Positions 23,932-33,664 of a DNA stretch of 64,000 bases are shown in pieces. The stretch comes from Favolaschia claudopus. Its lineage: Eukaryota; Basidiomycota; Agaricomycetes; Agaricales; Mycenaceae. The notes under the pieces were generated by a model. That model was not told where the DNA came from and made no database searches. It worked only from the letters and a program-made list of their open reading frames with translations. The stretch lies in the NCBI GenBank assembly GCA_037176885.1, contig JAWWNJ010000132.1:496001-560000 (forward strand), given 5' to 3'. Positions within the stretch are counted from its first letter, which is position 1, and each line of letters starts with the position of its first letter. The translations under genes and the position numbers were made by a program.

Positions 23932-25063
23932 TCATGACTTGCGTGTGGCCCCACAGATAATGTCGTTCGCCTGAAGACGGCGGTCATCCCAATGGACATC
24001 GATATTGTGCTTGGTTATTGTCAGTACCCGTGTAGGAAGGGTGAATTGGATTGTGCCATCCGCGGTGACAGCACTGACAGCGACAGCGTCCTCGAGGTTG
24101 ATGATGTCGCCTGGTGGGGAGCAAACACATGAGGGGATTGATTGCGTATGGTGGGACCTACCTGGTCTTATCTCCTGTGTGCGGAGGTCTTCCAAGGCGA
24201 CGACGCCAATGTCACCATCGTCGAAGTGCACGGTATATCCCTGGCTGGCATTGCCGGAGGCGACGATACCGGGGTAGTAGATATCGGTGCCATTCCAGGG
24301 AGCAAAAACACGAGTGCCATTTGCATTGGCAGGATGTTCAAATGCAGGAACTTGGGTCGAGATGAGCTTGTATTATCATTGACATTGATGGGGGACTTAC
24401 GAGGGAGGGCGAGGCGTGCCGGATCCGGTGATATTATCTTGTTGAGCTTGTACTTGAGGGCGGTGTCCCCTCCCCGGCGCAGCTCATCCGAGGCCACATC
24501 GGCACGAAACCAAAAGGCACGTATGAGTTCATGGCCATTGAAGTCACACTCTAAGGTCCAGCTTAGGGCGATGAGCAACATACAGTGTCAGAGAGCCAGT
24601 GTGAAAGCATACCTTGAACCTTCATGGTTCTCCCACTGCAAAGAAAAAAAATAAGGAACGCATGCGGGAGAGAGATATATCTTACTTTTGTTTCATACTC
24701 CTACAGGGAAGGCCCTGGGTCAGAATTTAAAAAGAATAGATCAAAAGTAACGTACACACCCATTGAGTAGTGCCATGTTTTGTCGCCCGAGTCCTCGCAC
24801 GGAGAATCTGTTCTGATTAGTGTCAGGAGGACTACGAAGGGTCCGAACAAATTTCACCAACCAACAGAATAGGCCTCATTGGGATCGGTGTCATCTTCGT
24901 CCGTTTCGTCAACTTCTTCGCTTTCGTGTCTTTCGTCGCTGCTCGAGGGAGTGGGCAATTTTCGCGATTTTTTCCCCCTGCGGGATCGGCGCATGGGTGT
25001 TCGGACACGTGGCGTTTGTTTTTTAGCTTTGGGTTGGGATTTGGCCTTGCTCTTGCGTACCAT
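23932..25063 (-). CDS. Tandem Tudor-domain protein (Crb2/53BP1-like)
   Basis: Start at MVRKSKAKSQPKAKK (25063). The first exon is Lys/Arg-rich and then acidic (SSSDERHESEEVDETDEDDT). Short exons follow (EDSGDKTWHYSMG, YETK, WENHEGSR) and then the core: TRVFAPWNGTDIYYPGIVAS and YTVHFDDGDIGVVALEDLR form a Tudor-like barrel. IRPGDIINLEDAVAV and WDDRRLQANDIICG match the second Tudor and closing helix of the Crb2/53BP1 type. Those domains bind methylated histone H4 at DNA breaks in characterised family members. No BRCT domain is visible after the stop at 23,932, so this is shorter than Crb2 or Rad9, and the function is inferred from the Tudor pair only. Its start lies only 280 bp from the left TIR of the adjacent element. 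Confidence 0.6.
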
Positions 25064-25342
25064 TGGGTGGTGGTGATGGTACAAAGAGAAAACGAGCGTG
25101 AGATCTTGGTTGTCAATCACGTGCCCTTGAATGGTCACACGATCACACTTTTTTTTTGTATCAGCATTTCTATACCGCAACAAGTACACTAACTACTAAG
25201 ACGCGGTGCCACAAGGGCAATAAATAGTGAAAGGTAGCTCTAGAGGGGAGTCGTCCGTAGTTGGTAGAGTATAGTCTCGGAGTGTAATGTAGTAATGTGA
25301 ATTTACGGGTATAGCGGCGGATGCATGAACGCATAGGCCATT

Positions 25343-25409
25343 AGTCCGTTTTTAAGATCAAGGCCGTGTAAGGAGTGGGATTTGGATTATATAATTTTTG
25401 GTGGCGGTG
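25343..25409 (+). repeat. Left 67-bp terminal inverted repeat
   Basis: Begins AGTCCGTTTTTAAGATCAAG and ends TTTTTGGTGGCGGTG. It pairs with the reverse complement of 31,500-31,566 with three mismatches and no gaps. It lies 122 bp before the helicase ATG. Confidence 0.9.
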
Positions 25410-25530
25410 CATGACGGCATCACGCGTCTTGCCTTCGCTCTTCATCTTTCTTGTTTCTATCCACGCGTTTTCAGCTATTACTTGTATATTCTACCTGCTA
25501 CTCTTCAACTATACATGGGCCCCTTCTTAG

Positions 25531-27774
25531 ATGCCTTCTAGACCCCTCTGGAAGGACGAAATCGGCCGCGAAACTATCAACAGCATCGTAAAGAAGGTCA
25601 TACCCGCCTGGACGCAAGGACTTCGTCCATTTCAGCTGGATCTTGTCGCACCGCTTCTCGATGGAGATGATATCCTATGCTGCACGGCAACAGGCGACGG
25701 AAAATCGGCAGCGTTCTCGGTTCCCTTGCTAGTTCTCAACGAATATAACTCAAATCCGCATCTTTATCCTCGAGGACTCGACACGCGCATTGGACCAATG
25801 GGAATTGTCGTCACCCCAACGAAGGGACTTGCTAATAATATTGTGCGTCGACAGTGGCTCTGCACCTTCACATCTAAATGGCGCACCCTTACAGGTCTTT
25901 GAACTGTCAAAACTCGGAATCCATGGGTTTGCGTACTGCCGCGAGTCATTGGCTGACGCACGACGCGCCGGAAACGATCTGACTTCTCTCATAAAGTCCG
26001 GTACAAAATGGCAGGTCATCTGCGTGGACCCAGAACATCTACAAGACAAAGAATGGCGCGTCATCTCAGATTCTCCTGTATTCCGTTCGAAATTGCTCTT
26101 CGCTGCCGTGGACGAGGTACATTTGATACGGGAGTGGGGGGCAGATTTTCGCATCGCTTTCAACACTATTGGGCTCTTCTTCCGCGGTCGCTTTCCTCCC
26201 TCTACCGCCATTGTCGCTCTCTCCGCCACTCTTGCTCCAGGACCCGAAACATCCGCTATCTGTAACTCTCTCGGCCTCTTTCCAGGCGCTTTCCATCTTA
26301 TCCGACGATCGAATGAGCGCCCAAACGTACAGCTTGTCATGCAGACTTTAACACATGGCATCGGCGGAGAGGACTTCCCGGATCTCTTGCCCTACATAAA
26401 CAGTGGTCGTAAACTATCCATTCTCTGCCCGACTATCGACCTCGTTTTTCGCGTTTTCGTGTACATCTGGAGATTGCAAACTTCGAACACAAACAAGTTT
26501 CGCCGGATCCGCATGTACGACAGCCTATGCCCAGCTAAATATAACGAGAAGACTATCTGGCTCGTGGACAACGACCCTCACTGTCAAATAATCGTCGCGA
26601 CTATCGCTTTTTCGAACGGGATCAATTGCCTATCGCTGCTGGACAACATTCTGCTCACTGTACCTCGAACGTTCAATAATGGAATACAGCACTTGGGACG
26701 AGGAGTACGAATTCAGGGCTCACTTGGGCGTGGTGTGTTTTTGGTCCAGTTGAGTTCCATCACAGCTGCGACGAAACAATTGAACGGTAATTTCATATCG
26801 AGGTCTTGGCGCAATTTGTTGATCCTTGGACATGACAGGTACTGCGGTCATTTCCAGCCGGCCCAAACCAGCGAACGGAAAGACAACCCGAGTAAAGAAG
26901 CCACCCCCACCGATGGAACTTGTTCTTGCTCAATTCCTGGTTGAAAAACAACAAACATTACACCAATCCCCCAGTAGAAACTTCGACCGAGGACTGTGTA
27001 GCTGCCAAACGATTGCTCCCCTGCTCCCTTTGCCTCAAGCGCTCGGATGAAACCATTGAGTTCACCGCTCCAGCCTCTTCCGCATTATTTCCCATGCTAA
27101 CTCCTGCCTCTCGACCTCGCGTTGCGGTTGGCACAAAGTTGACGAAGAGGGAGCAGGAGATGGCTCTTTCTTGCCTCAAATCGTTTCGTGGGGATTTACT
27201 CAGACAGGAACAGCGTTCTGGAAGGTTTCGGCACCATCCACTCACCCTCTTTCTTCCGTCCTCGATCCAAGACGCTATCCTTGCTAGAATATTGTCTATT
27301 TCATCGCCAGCCGATCTAGACATGATCGTTTCTGCGCACCAGTGGTATCACCACCCAACACACACTCCCTCCCTATATAATGTCGTTACTAAAATTCAGC
27401 AGAAGATTAACGATCGCCGAGAGAAAGCTCGATTAAACAAGAATCGCAAAGCAAGGGAGACGCGAAAGTCTCGAAAACGAAAGAACGACGTCTACGATTC
27501 CGAGGTACCTGATGATCATGATGAAGAGGATGAAGATGGTGCAGGAGACAACGAAGCGGAACAAGGAGAAATTTTTGCGGCCAGGATATCAGACGAACCC
27601 GACAACACTTTCCCGGAATCGCTATCGGTGCCTACGGCTCGCCCGCGGAAACGGCAAGCTCTTGAGCAAGTGACGAATATTGCGACGACCAAATCGGACC
27701 GGCGAACGGTCACAGAAATAAGCAAGGATTACGGGCCCGGATATCAGAAGCGAGTGAGGCAGGCGAGATCATAA
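25531..27774 (+). CDS. RecQ-like superfamily 2 DNA helicase encoded in the TIR element, one probable frameshift
   Basis: ATP-dependent helicase with the SF2 motifs in order: motif 0-like LRPFQLDLVAPLL, Walker A TATGDGKSAAF, Ia VVTPTKGLANNIV, CVDPEHLQ, motif II AAVDEVHLIREWG (DEVH in place of the usual DEAH), III VALSATL, IV LSILCPTIDLVF, V IIVATIAFSNGINC and VI QHLGRGVRIQG. Introns lie at 25,843-25,894 and 26,787-26,838. After FLVEK near 26,944 the frame must shift by one base, in an A5 run, to continue into AAKRLLPCSLCLKR and a long basic/acidic tail ending at 27,774. No RQC or HRDC domain is seen; the C-terminal region instead has a CSLC pair and coiled, Lys/Arg-rich sequence. A role in element replication or excision is inferred from position. 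It could also be a captured helicase without a transposition role. Confidence 0.75.
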
Positions 27775-27834
27775 TTGTTTTGAATATCTCTGTTTCCTCG
27801 CAGCATGTACATTACTGATAGCAATGAAGGGTAT

Positions 27835-30800
27835 TCATACATCAGTCTCAAGAAAATCGGCGTCCCCTTCGTCATCGTCGTCGTCCTCCTGCTCGACTGA
27901 CTCCTCCTGAATTTCCTCTTCCTCATCATCTTCGTCGTGCTGCAAACCAAACTCTTCGTCCACGTACATCACCGCCTGAGAACCGCTGAAGAGGGTAGCA
28001 TCCGACATATCTACACCATCGTTTTCGGGTTCGTTTGGATCCACTTCATTGATAATCGATTCAACAGAGGCGATGCTGCGATTGCTGGCGCGGGAGGAAG
28101 TGGTGGAATGAGAGCTTGAATGCTCACCACTGGACGTGCTCGGAGTTGGGGAATCAGATCTGATGTCCTGGTCGTCCGCTGTGTGGTTCTGTTCGTTGAG
28201 CATGAACTCCTCGTCCGACATGGGGTCGGGTTCATCTGGTCTGAGGTCTTCATCTACTCGGGGTTCGCGTTCATTCGCATTCGGTTCGGCTTCGTGCAGT
28301 GTGGACGTGGAATTCGGGGCATTGGGTTCAGTCGGATCTGGTGTGTGAGCATGGTGCCGCTCCATTTCCTGAAAGAACTCTCCCAAACTGGTCGTCTCCT
28401 TGATAAAAGCAGCTAATTTTCCTCCCTCCAGCTTTCGACAGCCACGAGCGAGTTGATTTACGGCCGCATGTCCCATCGAACGACCAGCCCGGAATAAATG
28501 AACCTCTTCTTCCTTGAAAAGTCTGAGCAGAAGCTGCATTTCGGCTCGTTGGTGCGGAGCAGTGTGAATTTTGCTCCGGCGACGAAGGTTGAAAGCTGAT
28601 TCGATTTCTTCCTTGAATCGAAGGAAGTGCTCTACATTTGGGGATATCGTTTTGCGGAAGAAGGGATCATCAAACTCGCCTCCATGACGTCGGGACATGT
28701 CTTGCAACCAGAGGTTGTAGTGCTCTTGTTGGAGGTCGCCAGGTATATAGTTTCCGAGTTCGTCTTTGACTTTGACCAATAAATTATCGAGTATCGCGTC
28801 GTGAAGTCCTGTTGAGGCCTCGTATCTCAAGAGACAATACATCTCCAACAAATACTTCACATAGTTCTGGTGGGATGAGCCTGCGAAGACGAAAATCCAA
28901 ATCTAAAAGGTTCGATTGTCAATCTGCCAGCGCAATGTACACATCAACTCACTTTGAATATTTCCCAAACTCTGCCGATATCGCCTTCAGGCACCGCCCA
29001 AGCCATTTCTAGCCACCAGCCGAATTCCGCCAAAAATATCTGGCTGTTTCGCAGTACACGGTCTCCGGTGAAGCCAGGTTTTTCTTCATGTACTTTTGGC
29101 TGGTCCGGAGTTCCTTGGCTGGTCAAAACGTGAACGATTCAGTGATGTTCTCGAGAAAGGGAAAAAGATCTACGCTTGATTTCGAACACCCGAATTACCA
29201 GGTCCGTTCCAAGGACTTCCGATACTAATTGGGTTCGGATTATGCGTGCCAACGGAATCCACAGTACGCATTGAGTTTTGGATCGCTGCCTGTGATGTGT
29301 ACCGGTCGACGAGAGTGGAGGCGGAATCGAGGATGTACTCGAGATCGGGGAGCTGATTTCGGTTCTTAAGGTCCTGGAAATATTTTTCGAGGTCGTCGGT
29401 ATCGAAGAAGACACTGTGTTAAGAGTCAGTTCAAGCTTTAAACAACAGTCGAGGACTTACCGCCAGCAATCGAGCACATGAGCCTCCCAAATCAACGTAA
29501 GATTGCGAACAGTAGGGTAGTAGTCGCATTTCTTGACGTTTGAAGGTCGTTTCAACCCAGCGCAGCCTGAGGCTTTGGAGAGTGATGATGGATCTGACGA
29601 TGTTGCCGGTCCGTAGTGATTTTCGGCCAGACAGTTGAGGTTGGTAGCGCCTGTATGCCAAACCTCGGGAGTTGTAATTTTGTTGCGGAAGTCGCCAGGA
29701 ACCGCGCAGTAGCGTGAAAGCCGGAGGATTTGATAGTATGATGCGCCATCGCCGCGCACCCAGTGGAGGAGGTCTGGATACTTCTCAGCATCTACGCCAA
29801 TTTGGTGTTCGAAGTCCTCGATTGCGCGCTTCATCCCATGAGCTTCAGTTTCGCACTCGGAATTGAGCATGAGAGGTTGAAATTTTGTGCGCGGGCGGTC
29901 ATCGGGCATGCGCCTCTTGGCAATGGGGGAGGTGCGGAAGCGGGATATGATCTGTTTGCGGAGGGGTTGAGCGGCGAAGCAAAATCGACAAGCACTCGCG
30001 CCCAGTGCAGACGTTGAACCTGATCTTGGTGATCCCAATCAATGTCGTCGAAAAGGGAATGTACCGTCAGGTTTCGCCGGTCCTTGAGAGCGACACGAGC
30101 ATGATAGTCGCTCGCACTAAAAGCTCCGGGGGCACAGCCATGCAAGGAGATTTTGGTCGCCGCAGTTCCGACCTTCATACGGCTGTGGCGACCAATGCCT
30201 TGCTCGTAGACATAGTCGTATTCCTGCACGTTATCTAGAATAGTCGCGTGCTCCACCTCTCCGCGAATGTTAGCAGCTTCGGTCTCCGCTCGCATTTCAG
30301 CGGTATCTGCGTCAGTCATGGAGATCAGTGCCGTCCGAGCAGTCTGATCTGCACACAATTGCCCAGGCGACAATATATTCGTTTGATATCGACGTGAGAC
30401 TTGCAAGCAAAGGGCCAGATGCCGAAAAGCATGGCGAAATAGCCGGTTGCGTAAGGATTCCGGGAAAGGATGAAGGAGCCCAACGCGGCAACTTGAATCT
30501 ATTCGGCACATGAGCTCCAACCATTTATCAAAAACCGCGACGTACCATGGGATGCGGACGCCGTTTCCGCACGAAAAAATCTCCATCAACTTTCGGCGCC
30601 GCCATGAATTGGGTGAGGAACATAGGTAGACTGAGCTTTGCCAAGAACTTTTCGGCCAGAGCCTCAACACTAAAGTTCGCGAAGTCGTTCCAAGTAACAA
30701 CGTGCGCCGTGGTGTATCCGCTACCGTTACTCGACGCGCGCAGGCGAACATGAGATTCGTCATCATCTGGATCCTCAACCGTAGCAAATCCAATCTGCTT

Positions 30801-31386
30801 CCGAGCCTCAGCCGCAACAAGTCTGGTTGCCCAAGTCGAAAGGAAAGGACGAGCATGGTGAAGAGAGTCGGGTTCGGTTGTGGTGGAAAACATGCATCCG
30901 CGCTCGTCAACGCGAGGCGAATCCTTCGCCGGGAAGCTACAGCGATGCCGGTAAATGAGAGGCAGGATGTCAGACATCTTGACATTGGTACGCCCGCGAA
31001 GAAACAGCGCGACAGAATGAGCGTGCGTGGAGCCACGGGGATCCGGCTGGTCTCGAGCGCGGTTATGAAACAGAATAGCCAGCATATCTCCGATAGAATC
31101 AAAAGGAGAGTCCTTGAGGAAAGAATCCATAGCCTCAAATTTCTTTGCTAAATTCTGAGCGGCTGTCTCGGCGGCCGTAGGCCTGCGCGGTTGTTGGTGA
31201 GGAAAATCTGGGTCAGGATTGGTAAAAGGTGGGGGGTGGGGGCGTCCAAGACGACGGATCCGCTCGATAGAGTTCAGCGTTGGACGGTGGAACGGGTATA
31301 GATGGGGTCGGGTTTAATGGTCGATATTTCAGCCTGTTATATGCTCGTTTCGGGGGAACTGGGGGCAGATTGGAGCCGGAATCCAT
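27835..31386 (-). CDS. DUF6589-like protein of the TIR element, candidate transposase, probable frameshifts
   Basis: About 1,100 aa over five or so exons. Recognisable blocks: MSDILPLIYRHRCSFPAKDS and FLSTWATRLVAAEARKQIG in exon 1; ILDNVQEYDYVYEQGIGRHS, KVGTAATKISLHGCAPGAFS and SLFDDIDWDHQDQVQRLHW; WVRGDGASYYQILRLSRY; PEVWHTGATNLNCLAENHYG; LIWEAHVLDCWR; IWIFVFAGSSHQNYVKYLLE and RSMGHAAVNQLARG. The last 130 residues are acidic. I recognise the order as DUF6589, a basidiomycete family. Three single-base shifts are needed: near 31,230 in a C run, near 30,357 in TGTGTG, and near 29,965 in a C run. The start at MDSGSNLPPV (31386) fits the first block. Asp and Glu in ILDN, RGDG and IWEAH could form a DDE-like triad, which is speculation. 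It faces the helicase gene end to end. Confidence 0.65.
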
Positions 31387-31499
31387 TGAATAGATGATAT
31401 ATAAAGTCGCAGTACAGTAGAGAGGGTACAGAGGGTCCAGGAATCTAGGCAGGACGCGTCGTGAATGGGAGGAAGAGAAGAGAAGCTGCTGCCGTAAGA

Positions 31500-31566
31500 C
31501 ACCGCCACCAAAGATTATATAATCCAAATTCCACTCCTTACACGGCCTTGATCTTAAAAACAGACT
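31500..31566 (-). repeat. Right 67-bp terminal inverted repeat
   Basis: Reverse complement begins AGTCTGTTTTTAAGATCAAG and ends ATCTTTGGTGGCGGTG. It differs from the left TIR at three positions. It lies 113 bp upstream of the proposed DUF6589 start. Confidence 0.9.
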
Positions 31567-31965
31567 TCAACACGATCGAGGTACGAGGTCAAAGGTGTTG
31601 AAGGCTGGCTTTGAGAGACTAGCAAAAGCCTGAGCAAATAGTTCTGTTGTGAAAGCAGAAAACAAGAGGAATTTGAATGAATTATAGTCGTTGGCAGCAA
31701 TAAATTCGAACATACTTACACTTTTGTAGCTCAGCAGAGCGCGAAGAAACGTGGAGGTTTCGGCGAATCAGGTGTAGAACAATTATCCAGATTCCGATAG
31801 CTGAGGCTGACAATGAGACACTGCGGGAAGCATTGGAGGAGCTGGAAAGGGTTGACTTTGAAGGACCAGCGAGAGGCAGCAGAGCGAACAGAGATTGGAT
31901 CAAGTTTTCGGGAAGAGGAGAGCACGGAGGCTCCGGCGAAGGCTCCGTCAATTGCCTAAACTAAT

Positions 31966-32289
31966 TTAATTCCGCCACATTTGAACCAGGGTTGCCTCAG
32001 GATCGACATTCCGCACACATAGAGGGGTAGAGGTATCCAATGTAGCATGTCCAAGGACATATTCAGCGCACCACAGTAAGTAGGAATATAAGGAGACAGA
32101 CTTCAGGTCGTACTTGAGGAGCCTGTGGCGGAGCCGAGGCGGGGACAACATATGAGGAGGTTCTAGCAACCAGTGGAGGGTCGCATAGGGGTCAATGACA
32201 ACGTCGCAGTAAAAGCGAAGGCCAAGACGAAGGCGGCGGAGGCTTGAGGAAGGCACACGGCATTTCCCGTTCGGGAAGACGCCGATCAA
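31966..32289 (-). pseudogene. Possible F-box/LRR protein C-terminal fragment
   Basis: A 107-codon minus-strand frame with natural composition (SLRRLRLGLRFYCDVVIDPY, ATLHWLLEPPHML, SVSLYSYLLWCAEYVLGHAT) reminiscent of the C-terminal repeats of agaricomycete F-box proteins. Stop codons follow at once, and further plausible residues in other frames (31,925-31,731) suggest decay. No start or F-box is attached. Confidence 0.3.
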
Positions 32290-32484
32290 ATCGTGATTTG
32301 CGTCAAGCCTTCGCCGAAGGCCTGACCTTAGAGGGGGGTTTTGGTGTCCGGAAAAACCGACCTCCGAGGACCATTACATAAGCCAAACGTGGGTGCCTTA
32401 GGTGTACTGTGACGCGTGTGGTCTTTATCTTGCTCTCAACTCTGCGCATCGCAGCAACTGCTGGCCATGGAAACTTGAAACCGC

Positions 32485-33664
32485 TTGACTTCATGGACGC
32501 TGATCGCGCTCTCCGAGATCGCCGAAAATGACGCTCAAATCGCGAAAATTGAGCATACGGGCCCTCGACAAATTGATTTCGATTCTCAATCGATTCTTAA
32601 AGATTCTCCCATGTCTACACATCTGAATCCCCCGGGCCCTGCCGTAGTTCAAGTTAACGTTGATTCCCCACAAGCTAATAGCGGCGTTGTGGTCGAAAAG
32701 CTGGAGACACAGATGACAGCCCTCGAAGGGTCAAGCTCCACAGAAACGTCTGAACGCATACATATACCCCGTCCTCATTCTACCAACCGAAATCGTATTC
32801 GAAATTTTCGTCCATTTCTTACCGCCCTACCCGCATCCTCCACCACTCGCAGGCTTCAATTCACCCACTTCCCTCGCCCAAATTTGTCGTCAATGGCGCG
32901 ACATAGCTTTCGCTACTCCTGGGCTGTGGAGAGCCATCGATCTCCGAGACTAGCGCCTCGGTCGCAAAGACGCCGCCGCTCTAGCTACTTCGTGGCTGAC
33001 GCGGACTGGTGGCTGCTCTTTATCTATAAAGACTACGGAATCGAATTTGTCTCACTCCGCGCTCCTTCCACATTCACCCGAGTGACTGCACATCGATCCT
33101 CTTGGAATCGCCGAACCTCATTGAGTTGTTTCCTTAATTTCGGTCATGGACTTCTGCCATCCGCCATTCACTTCCCAGAAATTCGGTTGTTATCCTTAAC
33201 TTCGCTGTCCCTCTGCTCCCAACTCGACGACAAACCAACTGAAACATATCTTCCGTCATTCTTGGTGCCTGCCCTTGAATCCCTCGACCTCGAGGAGCAT
33301 CTTCTCGGGGACAGTAACGCCGCTATCAAGTCCTTCAAAGACTTTATGGCAAAGTCCGGATGCAAGCTCAAGGATTTACGCATCGCATCTGCTTGTGCCG
33401 GCAGCTTCTTACAGCGAAGCATTCCACGATATCCGAACAGTGGTGGTGCCGCCGAATATTGAAGTACAGGACTACGAGTCTGATTCAGCTACGACGGTAC
33501 GACATATGTATACCCTAATTCCACTCTTCTTGAACTGCCCTAGATTGGATCACCGAAAACCATCCAGCTTCAGCGCACCGGCGTGCAGGCCCCACAGGCC
33601 CCACCCCTCTCACCTAAGCACCCCGACCCGCCGGCACTCACCTTGCCCAACCTTAGAACTCTAG
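32485..33664 (+). pseudogene. F-box protein pseudogene
   Basis: The F-box is clear at about 32,765-32,950: YPVLILPTEIVFEIFVHFLP and SLAQICRQWRDIAFATPGLW followed by RAIDLRD, in a different frame from the long open frame that starts at 32,485. An in-frame TAG follows RAIDLRD, with DAAALATSWLTRTGGCSLS after it. The C-terminal repeat FLVPALESLDLEEHLLGDSN and MAKSGCKLKDLRIAS lies in yet another frame, and a further shift is needed to reach SEAFHDIRTVVVPPNIE. At least one nonsense codon and two or three frameshifts therefore separate it from a functional SCF-type adaptor gene. Confidence 0.65.

Larger units (their letters stand above)
25343..31566. mobile_element. TIR-bounded element carrying a RecQ-like helicase and a DUF6589-type protein
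   Basis: A 6,224-bp unit enclosed by 67-bp inverted repeats (25,343-25,409 and 31,500-31,566; 64 of 67 positions match). It contains exactly two genes, which converge with a 60-bp gap and fill nearly all the space. No target-site duplication is evident: the left flank ends ...GGCCATT and the right flank begins TCAACAC. Both genes carry probable single-base frameshifts, so this copy is likely inactive. The TIRs and gene layout are seen directly; that the unit is a transposon is inference. Confidence 0.75.

Noticed and set aside
25343..31566. Helitron identity for the helicase element
   Set aside because: Long perfect-length TIRs are present, the helicase is RecQ-like and not Pif1-like, and no HUH/Rep motif was found.
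25343..31566. Subtelomeric TLH-type RecQ gene
   Set aside because: No telomeric repeat or subtelomere is seen, and host genes such as RNA14 lie nearby.
25330..31580. Target-site duplication of the helicase element
   Set aside because: Flanks ...GGCCATT and TCAACAC... do not match at any offset tried, so none is claimed.
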